Assembly (NCBI RefSeq): GCF_003028855.1
Contig: NZ_CP028324.1
Coordinates: 6,138,001-6,202,000, forward strand
Direction of reading: 5' to 3'
DNA: 64,000 nt
Source: Pseudoduganella armeniaca
Lineage (GTDB): Bacteria > Pseudomonadota > Gammaproteobacteria > Burkholderiales > Burkholderiaceae_D
Shown: in pieces, positions 48,021 to 57,582 of the stretch
Layout: each line of letters starts with the position of its first letter
Position numbering within the stretch: the first letter of the stretch is position 1
Made by a program: the position numbers and the translations under genes
Notes under the pieces: generated by a model
Databases searched by the model: none
The model's input: the letters and a program-made list of their open reading frames with translations, nothing else
Told to the model about the DNA's origin: nothing

Positions 48021-48140
48021 TCCGGGACTGTCCCGGAATACGCTTACGACAGGCTGGCGGCGGCGCGCAGCGCAAACCCCTGCTGCACCCCGGACTTTGT
48101 TGTGGCAGTGGTAGGACGAATCCGGGACTGTCCCGGATTC
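48021..48140. repeat. Duplicated palindrome plus copied metK 3' end
   Basis: Two TCCGGGACTGTCCCGGA elements (48021-48037 and 48118-48140) are each followed by the same metK terminal sequence. 48044-48073 matches 48158-48187 in 29 of 30 bases and would encode ALRAAASLS-stop, against ALRAAAGLS-stop in the real gene. The block is therefore a degenerate tandem duplication of palindrome plus metK tail, about 100 bases apart. Confidence 0.75.
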
Positions 48141-48157
48141 TACCGATTGCTGCGAAG

Positions 48158-49327
48158 TTACGACAGGCCGGCGGCGGCGCGCAGCGCGGCGGCCTTGTCG
48201 GTGCGCTCCCAGCTGAATTCCGGCTCTTCGCGGCCGAAGTGGCCATAGGCGGCGGTCTTCTGGTAGATCGGGCGCAGCAGGTCCAGCATCTGCACGATGC
48301 CTTTCGGACGCAGGTCGAAGTGCTCATGCACCAGCTCGGCGATCTTCTCGTCCGAGATCACGCCCGTACCTTCCGTGTAGACGGTGATGTTGATCGGACG
48401 GGCCACGCCGATCGCATACGACACCTGCACCTGGCACTGGCGCGCCAGGCCGGCCGCGACGACGTTCTTGGCCACGTAGCGGGCCGCATAGGCGGCCGAA
48501 CGGTCGACCTTGGAAGGGTCCTTGCCAGAGAACGCACCGCCGCCGTGCGGGGCCGCGCCACCGTAGGTGTCGACGATGATCTTGCGGCCTGTCAGGCCGC
48601 AGTCGCCCTGCGGGCCGCCGATGACGAAGCGGCCGGTCGGGTTGACCAGGAATTTCGTGTTGGCCAGCCATTCCTTCGGCAGCACCGGACGGATGATTTC
48701 CTCGATGACGGCTTCCTCGATCTGCTTGTGCAGCATTTCCGGCGCGTGCTGGGTCGACAGCACGACGGTGTCGACAGCGACCGGGCGGCCGTTGACGTAG
48801 CGCAGCGTGACCTGCGACTTCGCATCCGGACGCAGCCATGGCAGGCGGCCGTCCTTGCGCAGCTGCGACTGGCGCTCGACCAGGCGGTGCGAGTAGTAGA
48901 TCGCGGCCGGCATCAGTTCCGGCGTCTCGTCGCAGGCGTAGCCGAACATCAGGCCCTGGTCGCCAGCGCCCTGGTCCAGGTCCAGGCCGGCGCCTTCGTC
49001 CACGCCCTGGGCGATGTCCGGCGACTGCTTGTCGTAGGCGACCAGCACGGCGCAGCCCTTGTAGTCGATGCCGTATTCGGTGTTGTCGTAGCCGATGCGC
49101 TTGATGGTCTCGCGCGCGACCTGAATATAATCCACGTTGGCGTGGGTGGTGATCTCGCCCGCCAGCACGACGAGGCCGGTGTTGCACAGCGTTTCGGCGG
49201 CCACGCGGGCTTTCGGGTCCTGGGCCAGGATGGCGTCCAGGATCGCGTCGGAAATCTGGTCGGCGACCTTGTCGGGATGGCCTTCCGAGACGGATTCGGA
49301 AGTGAAGAGGTAATCGTTGGAAGACAT
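48158..49327 (-). CDS. metK: S-adenosylmethionine synthetase
   Basis: A 389-residue enzyme that makes SAM from methionine and ATP. It opens MSSNDYLFTSESVSEGHPDK, the family hallmark, and contains GAGDQGLMFGYA and GGGAFSGKDPSKVDRSAAYA (P-loop-like) intact. Length is normal. The start is the ATG at 49327; the open frame upstream has no support. It diverges from the lpxL genes over a 194-base gap in which I recognise no riboswitch. Confidence 0.97.
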   Translation of the reverse strand: MSSNDYLFTSESVSEGHPDKVADQISDAILDAILAQDPKARVAAETLCNTGLVVLAGEITTHANVDYIQVARETIKRIGYDNTEYGIDYKGCAVLVAYDKQSPDIAQGVDEGAGLDLDQGAGDQGLMFGYACDETPELMPAAIYYSHRLVERQSQLRKDGRLPWLRPDAKSQVTLRYVNGRPVAVDTVVLSTQHAPEMLHKQIEEAVIEEIIRPVLPKEWLANTKFLVNPTGRFVIGGPQGDCGLTGRKIIVDTYGGAAPHGGGAFSGKDPSKVDRSAAYAARYVAKNVVAAGLARQCQVQVSYAIGVARPINITVYTEGTGVISDEKIAELVHEHFDLRPKGIVQMLDLLRPIYQKTAAYGHFGREEPEFSWERTDKAAALRAAAGLS

Positions 49328-49521
49328 GCAAGCTCCTGAGTCTGATTGGTGGTTAAGCTTTGTCGCAACAACCAGGGACGGCTTGCGACGCTTTAGCGAA
49401 ATTTTTATACCGCGTCGCAAGTTGTCTGTTAACTCAGCGGTTCCTACTACGTGGTATTTTACGCTTCTTCAAAAATTTTTGTGTGGAGCAACGCAAAAGT
49501 GTTGTTCCAGGATACGTCTGC

Positions 49522-50379
49522 ATGCTGTTACGAATATTCCGCTTCTTTTCATTCTTTCCACTCCCTGTTCTGCATTGCCTGGGCAGCATGCTGGGCTGGC
49601 TAGTCTATTTAATCTCCCCGTCCTATCGCCGGCGCATGCGCGAGAATATGACGCGGGCGGGATTTGCCGCCGCATTGCCCAAGGCCGTGGCAGAGGCCGG
49701 TAAAGCCATTGCCGAATTGCCCTTTATCTGGTGCGCGTCCGACGCACGCATCGGCCGTCGTGTCTTCATCAAGGATTACCGCATCGTCGAGGAAACGCTG
49801 GCGGCCGGCCGCGGCATCGTGTTCCTGACGCCGCACCTGGGCTGCTTCGAGATCACCGCGCAGCGCGTGTCGCACGACACCGAGCTGATGGTCATGTACC
49901 GCCCGCCCAAGCAGGCCGCGATGAAGCCGCTGGTGGAAGGCGCCCGCGCGCGCGGCAACCTGCGCCTGGCGCCGGCCAACCTGTCCGGCGTACGCATGCT
50001 GGCGAAATTCCTCAAGCAGGGCAAGCCGGTCGGCATCCTGCCCGACCAGGTGCCGCAGGAAGGCGAAGGCGTGTGGGCCGACTTCTTCGGCCGCCCCGCC
50101 TACACGATGACGTTGCCGGCCAAGATGGCCAAGCTGGGCGGCGATGCGCCGATCATCCTGACCTATGCCGAACGCCTGCCGCACGGCAAAGGCTACCTGC
50201 TCCATTTCGTGCCGTTCACGGGCTCGCTCGATGGCGACAGCGCCCAGCAGGCGCGCGCCATCAACGCGGCCATGGAGCAGCTGATCGCCGGTTGCCCGGC
50301 GCAGTATTACTGGAGCTACAACCGCTATAAAGTGCCGAAAGGCGTGACCAGCCCGTCCGCCACGCAGGAGGCCGCATGA
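49522..50379 (+). CDS. Lipid A biosynthesis acyltransferase (LpxL/HtrB family), first copy
   Basis: A 285-residue inner-membrane acyltransferase that adds a secondary acyl chain to lipid A precursors. An N-terminal membrane helix (LLRIFRFFSFFPLPVLH) anchors it. The catalytic H-x4-E motif is HLGCFE within GIVFLTPHLGCFEI. VGILPDQVPQEGEGVWADFF is also typical. The start is the ATG at 49522; the longer frame upstream is unlikely. Its stop overlaps the next gene's start (ATGA). Confidence 0.92.
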   Translation: MLLRIFRFFSFFPLPVLHCLGSMLGWLVYLISPSYRRRMRENMTRAGFAAALPKAVAEAGKAIAELPFIWCASDARIGRRVFIKDYRIVEETLAAGRGIVFLTPHLGCFEITAQRVSHDTELMVMYRPPKQAAMKPLVEGARARGNLRLAPANLSGVRMLAKFLKQGKPVGILPDQVPQEGEGVWADFFGRPAYTMTLPAKMAKLGGDAPIILTYAERLPHGKGYLLHFVPFTGSLDGDSAQQARAINAAMEQLIAGCPAQYYWSYNRYKVPKGVTSPSATQEAA

Positions 50380-51272
50380 AGCTGCTGCTGGGATTCATGT
50401 GGTTGCTGCATTGGCTGCCCTTGCCGGTGCTGGGCCGGTTCGGCGACCTGGTCGGCAGCCTGCTGTTCGTCATCATGGGACCGCGCCGCGAGATCGCGCT
50501 GACGAACCTGCGCCTGTGCCTGCCCGAACTGTCGGAAGCCGAACGCAGGACCATCGCCAAGCGTCACTTCCAGGCCTACTCGCGCAGCGTGTTCGAACGT
50601 GCCATCCTGTGGTGGGCGTCGGAAGCGCGCCTGCGCCGCCTGATCGTCATCGAGACCAGCGAAGGCATGCCGCCCGGCCAGATTCCCGTGGCCGCGATGA
50701 CGGAAAAACCGACCATCCTGCTGTGCCCGCACTTCGTGTGCCTGGACGTGGCCGGCGCGTCGATCGCGATGGAGGCTTCGGCCTCGTCGATGTACGTGCA
50801 GCAGAAAAACGCTGCGTTCGACGCCGTGCTGCGCGCCGGCCGGGCCCGCTTCAAGCCCGTCAAGCTGTTCACCCGCCAGGATGGCATCAAGCCGATCCTG
50901 CGCGCGCTGCGCGACCGCCTGCCCTACTTCATGCTGCCGGACATGGACTTCGGCGAAAAGGACGCGGAGTTCGTGCCGTTCTTCGGCATCGAGGCCGCCA
51001 CCCTGACGGCCACGGCCCGCATCGCCGCCACGACCGGCGCCCAGGTCATGCCCGTGATCGCCACCTTCCTGCCGGGATACCGCGGCTGGCGCGTCAAGTT
51101 CTACCCGGTGTGGGACAATTACCCCGGTCCCGACATGGTGGCCGCCACCCGCCGCATGAATGCCTTTATCGAGGACCGCGTGCGCGAGGCGCCGGCCGAG
51201 TATTTCTGGACCCACAAGCGCTTCAAAACCCGGCCCAACGGCGAACCGTCCTTCTACTCGAATAAACGATGA
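50376..51272 (+). CDS. Lipid A biosynthesis acyltransferase (LpxL/LpxM family), second copy
   Basis: A 298-residue paralogue of the preceding acyltransferase. The N-terminal helix (LLLGFMWLLHWLPLPVLG) is present. The active-site motif is HFVCLD (H-x4-D) within ILLCPHFVCLDVAG, the LpxM-like variant. YFMLPDMDFGEKDAEFVPFF follows. Two successive enzymes probably add the two secondary acyl chains. It is coupled at both ends by ATGA overlaps, to the first copy and to dapF. Confidence 0.92.
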   Translation: MKLLLGFMWLLHWLPLPVLGRFGDLVGSLLFVIMGPRREIALTNLRLCLPELSEAERRTIAKRHFQAYSRSVFERAILWWASEARLRRLIVIETSEGMPPGQIPVAAMTEKPTILLCPHFVCLDVAGASIAMEASASSMYVQQKNAAFDAVLRAGRARFKPVKLFTRQDGIKPILRALRDRLPYFMLPDMDFGEKDAEFVPFFGIEAATLTATARIAATTGAQVMPVIATFLPGYRGWRVKFYPVWDNYPGPDMVAATRRMNAFIEDRVREAPAEYFWTHKRFKTRPNGEPSFYSNKR

Positions 51273-52132
51273 AACTGAAATTCACCAAGATGCATGGCGC
51301 GGGCAACGATTTCGTTGTCATCGACGCCATCAACCAGCAGATCGACTTCTCGCCCGCCCAGTGGCAAGCCCTGGCCGACCGCCGTTTCGGCGTCGGCGCC
51401 GACCAGATGCTGGTCGTGGAAAAAGCGTCGCAACCTGGCTGCGACTTCCGCTACCGCATCTTCAACAGCGACGGCGGCGAAGTGGAACAGTGCGGCAACG
51501 GTGCCCGCGCCTTCGTCAAGTTCGTCGCCGAGAAAGGCCTGACGGACCGGCGCAGCATCTCGGTCGAAACGATGGCTGGCGTGATTTCGCCGCGCCTGGA
51601 AGACGACGGCAGCGTCACGGTGGACATGGGCGCGCCCGTGCTGGAGCCAAGCCTGGTGCCGTTCGATACGGAAGGCCTGCAGGGCCAGCCGCAAGGCCAG
51701 GAAACGCTGTGGCCGCTGGTCCTGGAGCTGGCTGGCGAGAAGGAAACGGTGCTGGTATCCGTGCTGTCGATGGGCAATCCGCACGCGGTACAGGTGGTGG
51801 CCGATACCGATACGGCGCCCGTCGAGCTGACGGGGCCGCTGATCGAACAGCACCCGCATTTCCCGAAACGGGTCAACGCCGGCTTCATGCAGGTGCTCGA
51901 CCGTCAGCACATCCGCCTGCGCGTGTTCGAGCGCGGTGCCGGCGAGACGCTGGCCTGCGGCACGGGCGCCTGCGCGGCCGCCGTGGCCGGCATTCGCCGC
52001 GGCCTGCTGGACTCGCCGGTGCGCGTGGATGCGCGCGGCGGCCAACTGTCCATTGCCTGGGCCGGCGAAGGCCAGCCCGTGTACCTGACGGGTCCGGCCG
52101 TGACGGTATTCGAAGGCGAGATCGAGTTGTAA
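51269..52132 (+). CDS. dapF: Diaminopimelate epimerase
   Basis: A 287-residue PLP-independent epimerase converting LL- to meso-diaminopimelate for lysine and peptidoglycan. It opens MKLKFTKMHGAGNDFVVIDA. The two catalytic cysteines are in EQCGNGARAF and LACGTGACAA. Length is normal. The ATG overlaps the acyltransferase stop. The gene usually found next, DUF484, lies 6.6 kb downstream here. Confidence 0.96.
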   Translation: MKLKFTKMHGAGNDFVVIDAINQQIDFSPAQWQALADRRFGVGADQMLVVEKASQPGCDFRYRIFNSDGGEVEQCGNGARAFVKFVAEKGLTDRRSISVETMAGVISPRLEDDGSVTVDMGAPVLEPSLVPFDTEGLQGQPQGQETLWPLVLELAGEKETVLVSVLSMGNPHAVQVVADTDTAPVELTGPLIEQHPHFPKRVNAGFMQVLDRQHIRLRVFERGAGETLACGTGACAAAVAGIRRGLLDSPVRVDARGGQLSIAWAGEGQPVYLTGPAVTVFEGEIEL

Positions 52133-52169
52133 TCCTGTCCCGGACCAACTCCGCAGACTTTCCGGCGCG

Positions 52170-55100
52170 CTAAAAATCCATGCCGTCCTCGCTGCTGTTG
52201 CTGGGGACGGATGGCTGCGCCGAATTGGATGACTCTTGCGCGCTGTCACTGTCCGGCCCCGGCGCCACCTGGCCGGATCCAGGCCTGTGATATGGATGAA
52301 GAGCGCGCGAGCGCGCCGCTTGCCGGCGTATCGGAGCAGACGTTCGCTCCGTGCCACCCAGGCCGGGCTGGGAGCTGGACAACAAGGGCGAGGGCCGTAC
52401 GGATGACGTGCCGCCCGTTTCAAACGAGTAGCCATTGGCAGTGTGCCAGACCGGGAAGGTCGACGCATACTGACCGTACGGCAACACCGACGACGTCGCG
52501 GGATAGGCCGACGGCACATGCGTTACGCTGCCAGAGGTCGGGAATGGCGGCAGGTGGACTTGGCTTTCGCCATCGTCATCCATGCTCATCAGATTGTTGG
52601 CCGTCGCGACAGGCCAGTCCATTCCGTTGGGAACGCGGCCCTGGCTTGGCGAGCTGGACGCATCGTCCATTATCTCATCGGACGTGTCCGGTGGATCGCC
52701 GTAGAAAATCCGGTCCATGCGCTGCCGGTAGGCTGCGGGTAACGGATGCGCGGCAAATTTGGCGATCGGCTCGATCATTGCCCTGGCCAGGCGAACGAAT
52801 GCCTCGGTTCCGACCGCATTCAACCGTCCCATCGTGAACTTGTCCGCACCCAGTTGCTGGTGCTTGGAAAGGCTCTCCGCGACAAAGAAGTTGGCATATC
52901 CCGCCTGCAGGTTGAGGCTCTTGACCGCATCAAGTGACGCATTGGTGATATCGACGATCGGCACGGTAATGCCGTTCCTCGTTTCGCCAGGACCTGCGAG
53001 CTGGCCGAATACCACTTTTGGCGGCACCAGCGTTTTCTTGGAATTTAAACTGGTCAGGACAGGATTCAGGTCGGCGGAAACGATACCGGGCGTGCGCTTT
53101 CGCAGCAGCTTAAGCAGCTCAGGCTGAGCCGTGTAGCTGCCGTCGGAGCCCCGGTTCATCGCCGCCATAAGCAAATTTACCCCGTCGATACTGGCATACT
53201 CGAAGTAACTGTTGAGATCTACCGTGCGTAGGGTGCGACCGTCAAAGATATTCTTCCGATCACCATCGCCCAGCCGTTCTAGCCATGCCCGCGCGACCAT
53301 GTGCGCGCATACCAGCGCCTGCATGCCACTGTCCAGGTAAAAGGTGGCGTGTTGCGTGGGGCCGTTATCGAGATCCAGGGTACGCCGGAAATGTTGCGGG
53401 TAAACGTCGTCCGGCAATGCCGGCTTGTGCAGCACGGCTTCCAGCAGATAACTGTATTCCATCAGGTTCTCGATTACCGACGCGATTTTGACATAGCCAT
53501 GATCGCCGCCTGGGGAGGCTAACGTAGCGTCGGCCAAACCCGACTTGGCCTTGATCAGATTCTTGCGCAGCCTGTCACGTATCCAGCCCACCAATTCCTC
53601 TGGCCCCAAGGCTGCCGCTGCTGTGCCCATCACATCCTGTGCGTAACGCACCGCTGTCTTCAGGGCTTCGACGTGCAATGTGGCAGTGGGCGCCGTGCTG
53701 CTGCTGGACGCGGCGCTTGGCGGCATCCCCACCGTCGCGAACGGCTCAGGCAAGGTTTTCGCGGCGGCCTCCCCGACTGCAGGAATGGTCTTTACCTTGC
53801 TCAGCCCGACGAGTGTGGTAAACACGATGTGTTTGAACACTTCCTTCGGAACCAGGCCCGGCCAGATGCGTACCGGACCACCCACGGACGAGGCAGTCGG
53901 GTATGGGAAACCGAAACTGGCGCGATGGGTGATGCGCGTGTGTAGATCCGCACTCTCGGCGGCTGCATTGAACCGCTTGATCAACAATTCACGCCACTGC
54001 GCCTCGCTCAGCTTGCTCGCCTCCGAATAGCCGTCCGGATAGTGCAATTCGAGAATCAGGCTGGCATGGGTCGGCGACTGCACCGGTACCACACTTGGCC
54101 CCTGGTGCGCGCCGGCGTACATTCGCGTGATCTCCGCGGCAGTTTCGGCAACCAGCGCGGACCGGTCGGCGAGCAGGAAATCGTGGTAGTTCTTGTCGGT
54201 ACTTGACTGCAGTTTGTCTGTCGGGATGAGTGGACGCCAATGGTCCGGGACGAGCGGCGCAGGCTCCCATGCCACGGGCTGCGCGTCTCCAGGCAACTGT
54301 CGGCTGGCCAGAGAGCCGCCCACCTCGAGCGTCCGATGCATGTTCGGAATCAATCCAAGCGAACCGGTATGACTGCCGGCACTGCTGGTGTATTCGGAAT
54401 AAGTCATCCGCTCATTGTCGGTATCCCCATAATGCGTCATGTTCGCAATGTTCGATGTCATCCTTGCGTTGCTCAGCAATGCAGCATGCAACGGCTGGTT
54501 GATAACCTGGAAGGTGCGCCCCCGGGGTATGGTCGTGCCTTCCCCGGCATATTGCGCCTTCGCGTCGGCACGTAGAAGCTCGGCGTTGTCGGCGCGCGGT
54601 GGCGTCATGCTTGTTCTGCTGTACTGGCCGTGCTCTACACTGCGGATATCCCGCCCCTGCATGTCGACGGGGACGAAATTCGATGTATGCGTAAACATCA
54701 GCTTCAATGCGACTTGCACCGTGGGCGGCAGTTCCGGGGAACGCAAAATCATCGGGAGTACCGAAGCAAACTTTTTGTCTGCGGTCATGCTCTTTTCGCT
54801 GAGCATCTTGGCCTGCCACTGCGTCAGGTAACTCACCATCTCTCCGGCGTTGGGCACCGGCTTGGCTGCGCGCGGTCGATAATCCGGCGACGCAAGTGGA
54901 AGGTACGCGACATCTGACGAACTGACATCCATGTTCCAAGATTCGATAAACGCGCGTTCCAATGACACGATGCTGGAGACAGCCTGTCGAATTTCGCCTC
55001 TCAACGTCTGGAACGACAGGCTCCTCGCCGTCACGACTGGATAGGTAGCGTATATGTGCCTCGCGTTCGCGACGATGCATTGAATCTCTTGCTGCTTATC

Positions 55101-55865
55101 GCTAGTCACGCCGTTGTCTTGCAAGGCCTGCTCCGGTGTACGCTGCGCAACCAGGTCGTGCCCATGCGCCATCGCAGTCGAAGTGCCTGAAGAAAACGAA
55201 TGACTGTTCACCGGATCGCTTTGCTGGCTACCGCGGCACGCTGTGCTTGCCGGCGGTCCCAGAGACAACGCCAGCGCGCCCATGGCATCAGCTTCCCGTT
55301 CCAGCCCCACGTCGTCGTTGACCGCATGACCTGCCACACGCATCGTGCCCGTCACCCGACCTTGCATCTGCTGCACGAGGTGCCACGCTTCGTGAGGCAG
55401 CAGCCTTTCCTCTCCTGGTGCGAGGTGGATGTCATTGCCCCGCGCAAATGCCCTTGCCTGCAATTGCGCAGGCAAGGAAGAATTCCTGTGCACATTCACG
55501 CCGTGCATGCTGAAACCGGTCAGCTTTTCGATCCCCAACCTGAGCCGGCGCGGCAGATGTGGGGCTTCGCATTCTCCTGATGGTTCATAGTCCCGTAGGG
55601 GTGTCGCCTGCGCATCAGCCATGTCGGCCGCGCGCTGTCGCACTTGCGTCATGGACGCGCTTGCGCTGCGCGGACTTTGGTGAATCTGCGCCTGTATTTC
55701 GTGTTGTCTGACAAGGGAAGCACTATGATTGGGCAGATCGGCCAGGCGGCTCCGCTCGGCGGTATAAGGCCGCAGGTCGGCAAATTCGCTGGCGTGACCG
55801 GTGGACACACGCTGTGGCGCGGCAGTGCCGCTTGCATCCCGGTCGATTCGCTCGCTCTGTTCCAT
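52170..55865 (-). CDS. Giant DUF4157 (HEAWH) protein, possible injection-system effector or toxin
   Basis: A 1231-residue protein. Residues ~100-200 form a DUF4157 domain with HEAWH at 158-162 and LEREADAMG near 188-196, a gluzincin-like zinc site. In other bacteria DUF4157 marks cargo or accessory proteins of extracellular contractile injection systems and polymorphic toxins. Residues ~280-1000 match no family I recognise. The last ~150 are Ser/Pro-rich and disordered-looking. No signal peptide is seen. The ATG at 55865 follows AAAGGAG. GC content is visibly lower than in neighbours, suggesting transfer. No injection-system structural genes are in this window. Confidence 0.8.
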   Translation of the reverse strand: MEQSERIDRDASGTAAPQRVSTGHASEFADLRPYTAERSRLADLPNHSASLVRQHEIQAQIHQSPRSASASMTQVRQRAADMADAQATPLRDYEPSGECEAPHLPRRLRLGIEKLTGFSMHGVNVHRNSSLPAQLQARAFARGNDIHLAPGEERLLPHEAWHLVQQMQGRVTGTMRVAGHAVNDDVGLEREADAMGALALSLGPPASTACRGSQQSDPVNSHSFSSGTSTAMAHGHDLVAQRTPEQALQDNGVTSDKQQEIQCIVANARHIYATYPVVTARSLSFQTLRGEIRQAVSSIVSLERAFIESWNMDVSSSDVAYLPLASPDYRPRAAKPVPNAGEMVSYLTQWQAKMLSEKSMTADKKFASVLPMILRSPELPPTVQVALKLMFTHTSNFVPVDMQGRDIRSVEHGQYSRTSMTPPRADNAELLRADAKAQYAGEGTTIPRGRTFQVINQPLHAALLSNARMTSNIANMTHYGDTDNERMTYSEYTSSAGSHTGSLGLIPNMHRTLEVGGSLASRQLPGDAQPVAWEPAPLVPDHWRPLIPTDKLQSSTDKNYHDFLLADRSALVAETAAEITRMYAGAHQGPSVVPVQSPTHASLILELHYPDGYSEASKLSEAQWRELLIKRFNAAAESADLHTRITHRASFGFPYPTASSVGGPVRIWPGLVPKEVFKHIVFTTLVGLSKVKTIPAVGEAAAKTLPEPFATVGMPPSAASSSSTAPTATLHVEALKTAVRYAQDVMGTAAAALGPEELVGWIRDRLRKNLIKAKSGLADATLASPGGDHGYVKIASVIENLMEYSYLLEAVLHKPALPDDVYPQHFRRTLDLDNGPTQHATFYLDSGMQALVCAHMVARAWLERLGDGDRKNIFDGRTLRTVDLNSYFEYASIDGVNLLMAAMNRGSDGSYTAQPELLKLLRKRTPGIVSADLNPVLTSLNSKKTLVPPKVVFGQLAGPGETRNGITVPIVDITNASLDAVKSLNLQAGYANFFVAESLSKHQQLGADKFTMGRLNAVGTEAFVRLARAMIEPIAKFAAHPLPAAYRQRMDRIFYGDPPDTSDEIMDDASSSPSQGRVPNGMDWPVATANNLMSMDDDGESQVHLPPFPTSGSVTHVPSAYPATSSVLPYGQYASTFPVWHTANGYSFETGGTSSVRPSPLLSSSQPGLGGTERTSAPIRRQAARSRALHPYHRPGSGQVAPGPDSDSAQESSNSAQPSVPSNSSEDGMDF

Positions 55866-56013
55866 GCGAACTCCTTTCACGCATACCGTACAACAGCATC
55901 CAAAGCATGGCTCCGGCACGGTCCCCGGTCAAGAATTTCCCATGACCGCCGTATCGCCGCGATCCCCCTTCAGGCAGGGTTGCGCCTGCAGGGGGAGCAG
56001 TGGTAAAGCCGGA

Positions 56014-57174
56014 CTATGCGGTGGCCGATGACGCAACTACTGCTGCGGGGAATCGAACATTTGAAACAGACGCGGCCACCGCCGACTCCTTGCCAGGCGA
56101 GGCATCGCACCGCCCCAGCCACGTCTTCAGGCGATACAGCCGCTGGCGGTAATTGCCCTCCATGGCCGCGCCGTGCCCTTCGAACAGGTGGACGGCGCGG
56201 TCCAGCGCCTGCCGTTGCCGCGCCGTGCGCACGAGCACCAGCCGGCGCCGGCTGCGCTTATAAGCAAGCCGAATATCGACCACGAGGCAGTGGCCCTGGT
56301 CGGCCGCCAGCACGTCCAGCAACAGGGCTTCGGCCCGGCTCAGGTGGAACAGGGCCGCCAGCTCGATGCGCGCGGCCAGCAAGGGCTGCCGGGCCAGTTG
56401 TTCCCCCGTCAGGCGCGCCGCCAACTCGGCCGCCCAGCCCACGCCGGCCGGTGGCGGCGCGATCCGGTCCAATGCCTGCTGCGCCTGGGGACACCCCTGC
56501 GCCGCTGCGCGCTGCAGCCAGTAGACCGCACGCACGTCCTGCCCCTCGTCGTCGCGGCGCTGGCGCCACGCATGCATGCCGCATTCCAGCTGCGCCAGCG
56601 CGTGTCCCAGTTGCGCGGCGCGCTCCAGGCAGTCCTGGGCTTCAGCCGCGCTGCGCTGCGAACAAGCGCCATTGGTGTAGATCCGCGCCAGCGCGAACCA
56701 GGCCTCGGCCTGGCCCTGCTGGCCGGCCTGCGTCAGCCAGCGGATGGCACGCTTGAACTGCACGACGGCGCCCGCCACCCGGTTGCCTTCCCGGTCCATG
56801 CCCGCAAGCTGCAACCCCAGCGCCAGCTGTGCACTGGCCGCGCCGGCTGCCGGTGCGGGCGCCACGTGACCGGTGGTTGCCGGCGGCAGCTGCCCAGCCG
56901 CAGCCGGCAGCGCCGGGCTAGCGGGCCCGGCGCCGTCGTACGCGGGCGCCGGCGACAGTTGCCCCGCTTCGCCCTGCGGGGCGACGCGGCCGATCAGCAG
57001 CCGGGCTTCATCCAGCCCCTGCCGGGCGGCGCGTTCCAGCCAGTGCAGCGCGGTGGGCAGGCTCAGCGGCAGGCTGGCGCTGCCGCGCAAATACAGTCTG
57101 CCCAACGCCAGTTGGCACGCCGCGTCTCCCGAACGCGCCCCCCGAATCAATACCAGCTCCTCACGATTGGCCAT
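56014..57174 (-). CDS. Sel1-like repeat protein
   Basis: A 386-residue protein of helical repeats. Sel1-type units appear as ACQLALGRLYLRG..ALHWLERAARQG, then AEAWFALARIYTNG and VYWLQRAAAQGCPQAQ. An Ala/Pro-rich stretch (about 70-115) separates the first unit from the others. The last 150 residues are not repeats and are not recognised. No signal peptide is evident. It lies 148 bases upstream of the DUF4157 gene on the same strand and may be co-transcribed. An adaptor or immunity role is speculation. Confidence 0.78.
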   Translation of the reverse strand: MANREELVLIRGARSGDAACQLALGRLYLRGSASLPLSLPTALHWLERAARQGLDEARLLIGRVAPQGEAGQLSPAPAYDGAGPASPALPAAAGQLPPATTGHVAPAPAAGAASAQLALGLQLAGMDREGNRVAGAVVQFKRAIRWLTQAGQQGQAEAWFALARIYTNGACSQRSAAEAQDCLERAAQLGHALAQLECGMHAWRQRRDDEGQDVRAVYWLQRAAAQGCPQAQQALDRIAPPPAGVGWAAELAARLTGEQLARQPLLAARIELAALFHLSRAEALLLDVLAADQGHCLVVDIRLAYKRSRRRLVLVRTARQRQALDRAVHLFEGHGAAMEGNYRQRLYRLKTWLGRCDASPGKESAVAASVSNVRFPAAVVASSATA

Positions 57175-57582
57175 AAGCGTTTCGTCGATGACGAGTTAGC
57201 CCCTGTCAGCCCGGGGCTTGTCTCCATTGTTGTCGTTGCTAACGAGCGGTGTTGCGTGCCTCACACAGCCGGCCCGGCGGCTGGGCCGCCCTTGCGCCGG
57301 CACAAGCCTGCCTGGACAGCAGTACGACTACGCTAGCGATGTGAATACCTTACCAATGAAAGGAGACGCGGACGGCAGCTTGCGTCTTTGGACCGTAAAA
57401 CTACCGTTCCGAAAATACAACAACCTGACAGGTTTACTTTTCTTTCCACCATTACTCATGCTCATAATCGACCAATCCAGCGAGATTGACCGACCGATGT
57501 ACTAATGTTTCAGTCAGTCGAGTGTCTGAGACGCACTCCCGAGCTTTCGGATTTGTACCGATAATTTAATAAGGACAAACAC
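57175..57582. other. 408-base intergenic region upstream of the porin gene
   Basis: This gap separates the divergent Sel1-repeat and porin genes. It is increasingly AT-rich towards the porin and must hold promoters for both. I see no clear -35/-10 pair and no RNA gene. A short plus-strand frame with a hydrophobic end (MKGDADGSLRLW onward) exists, but nothing supports it. Confidence 0.5.

Noticed and set aside
49328..49521. SAM riboswitch upstream of metK
   Set aside because: No recognisable SAM-I, SAM-II or related consensus was found in the leader.
57218..57505. Short plus-strand frame before the porin gene
   Set aside because: No convincing ribosome-binding site or similarity; probably chance in a promoter region.
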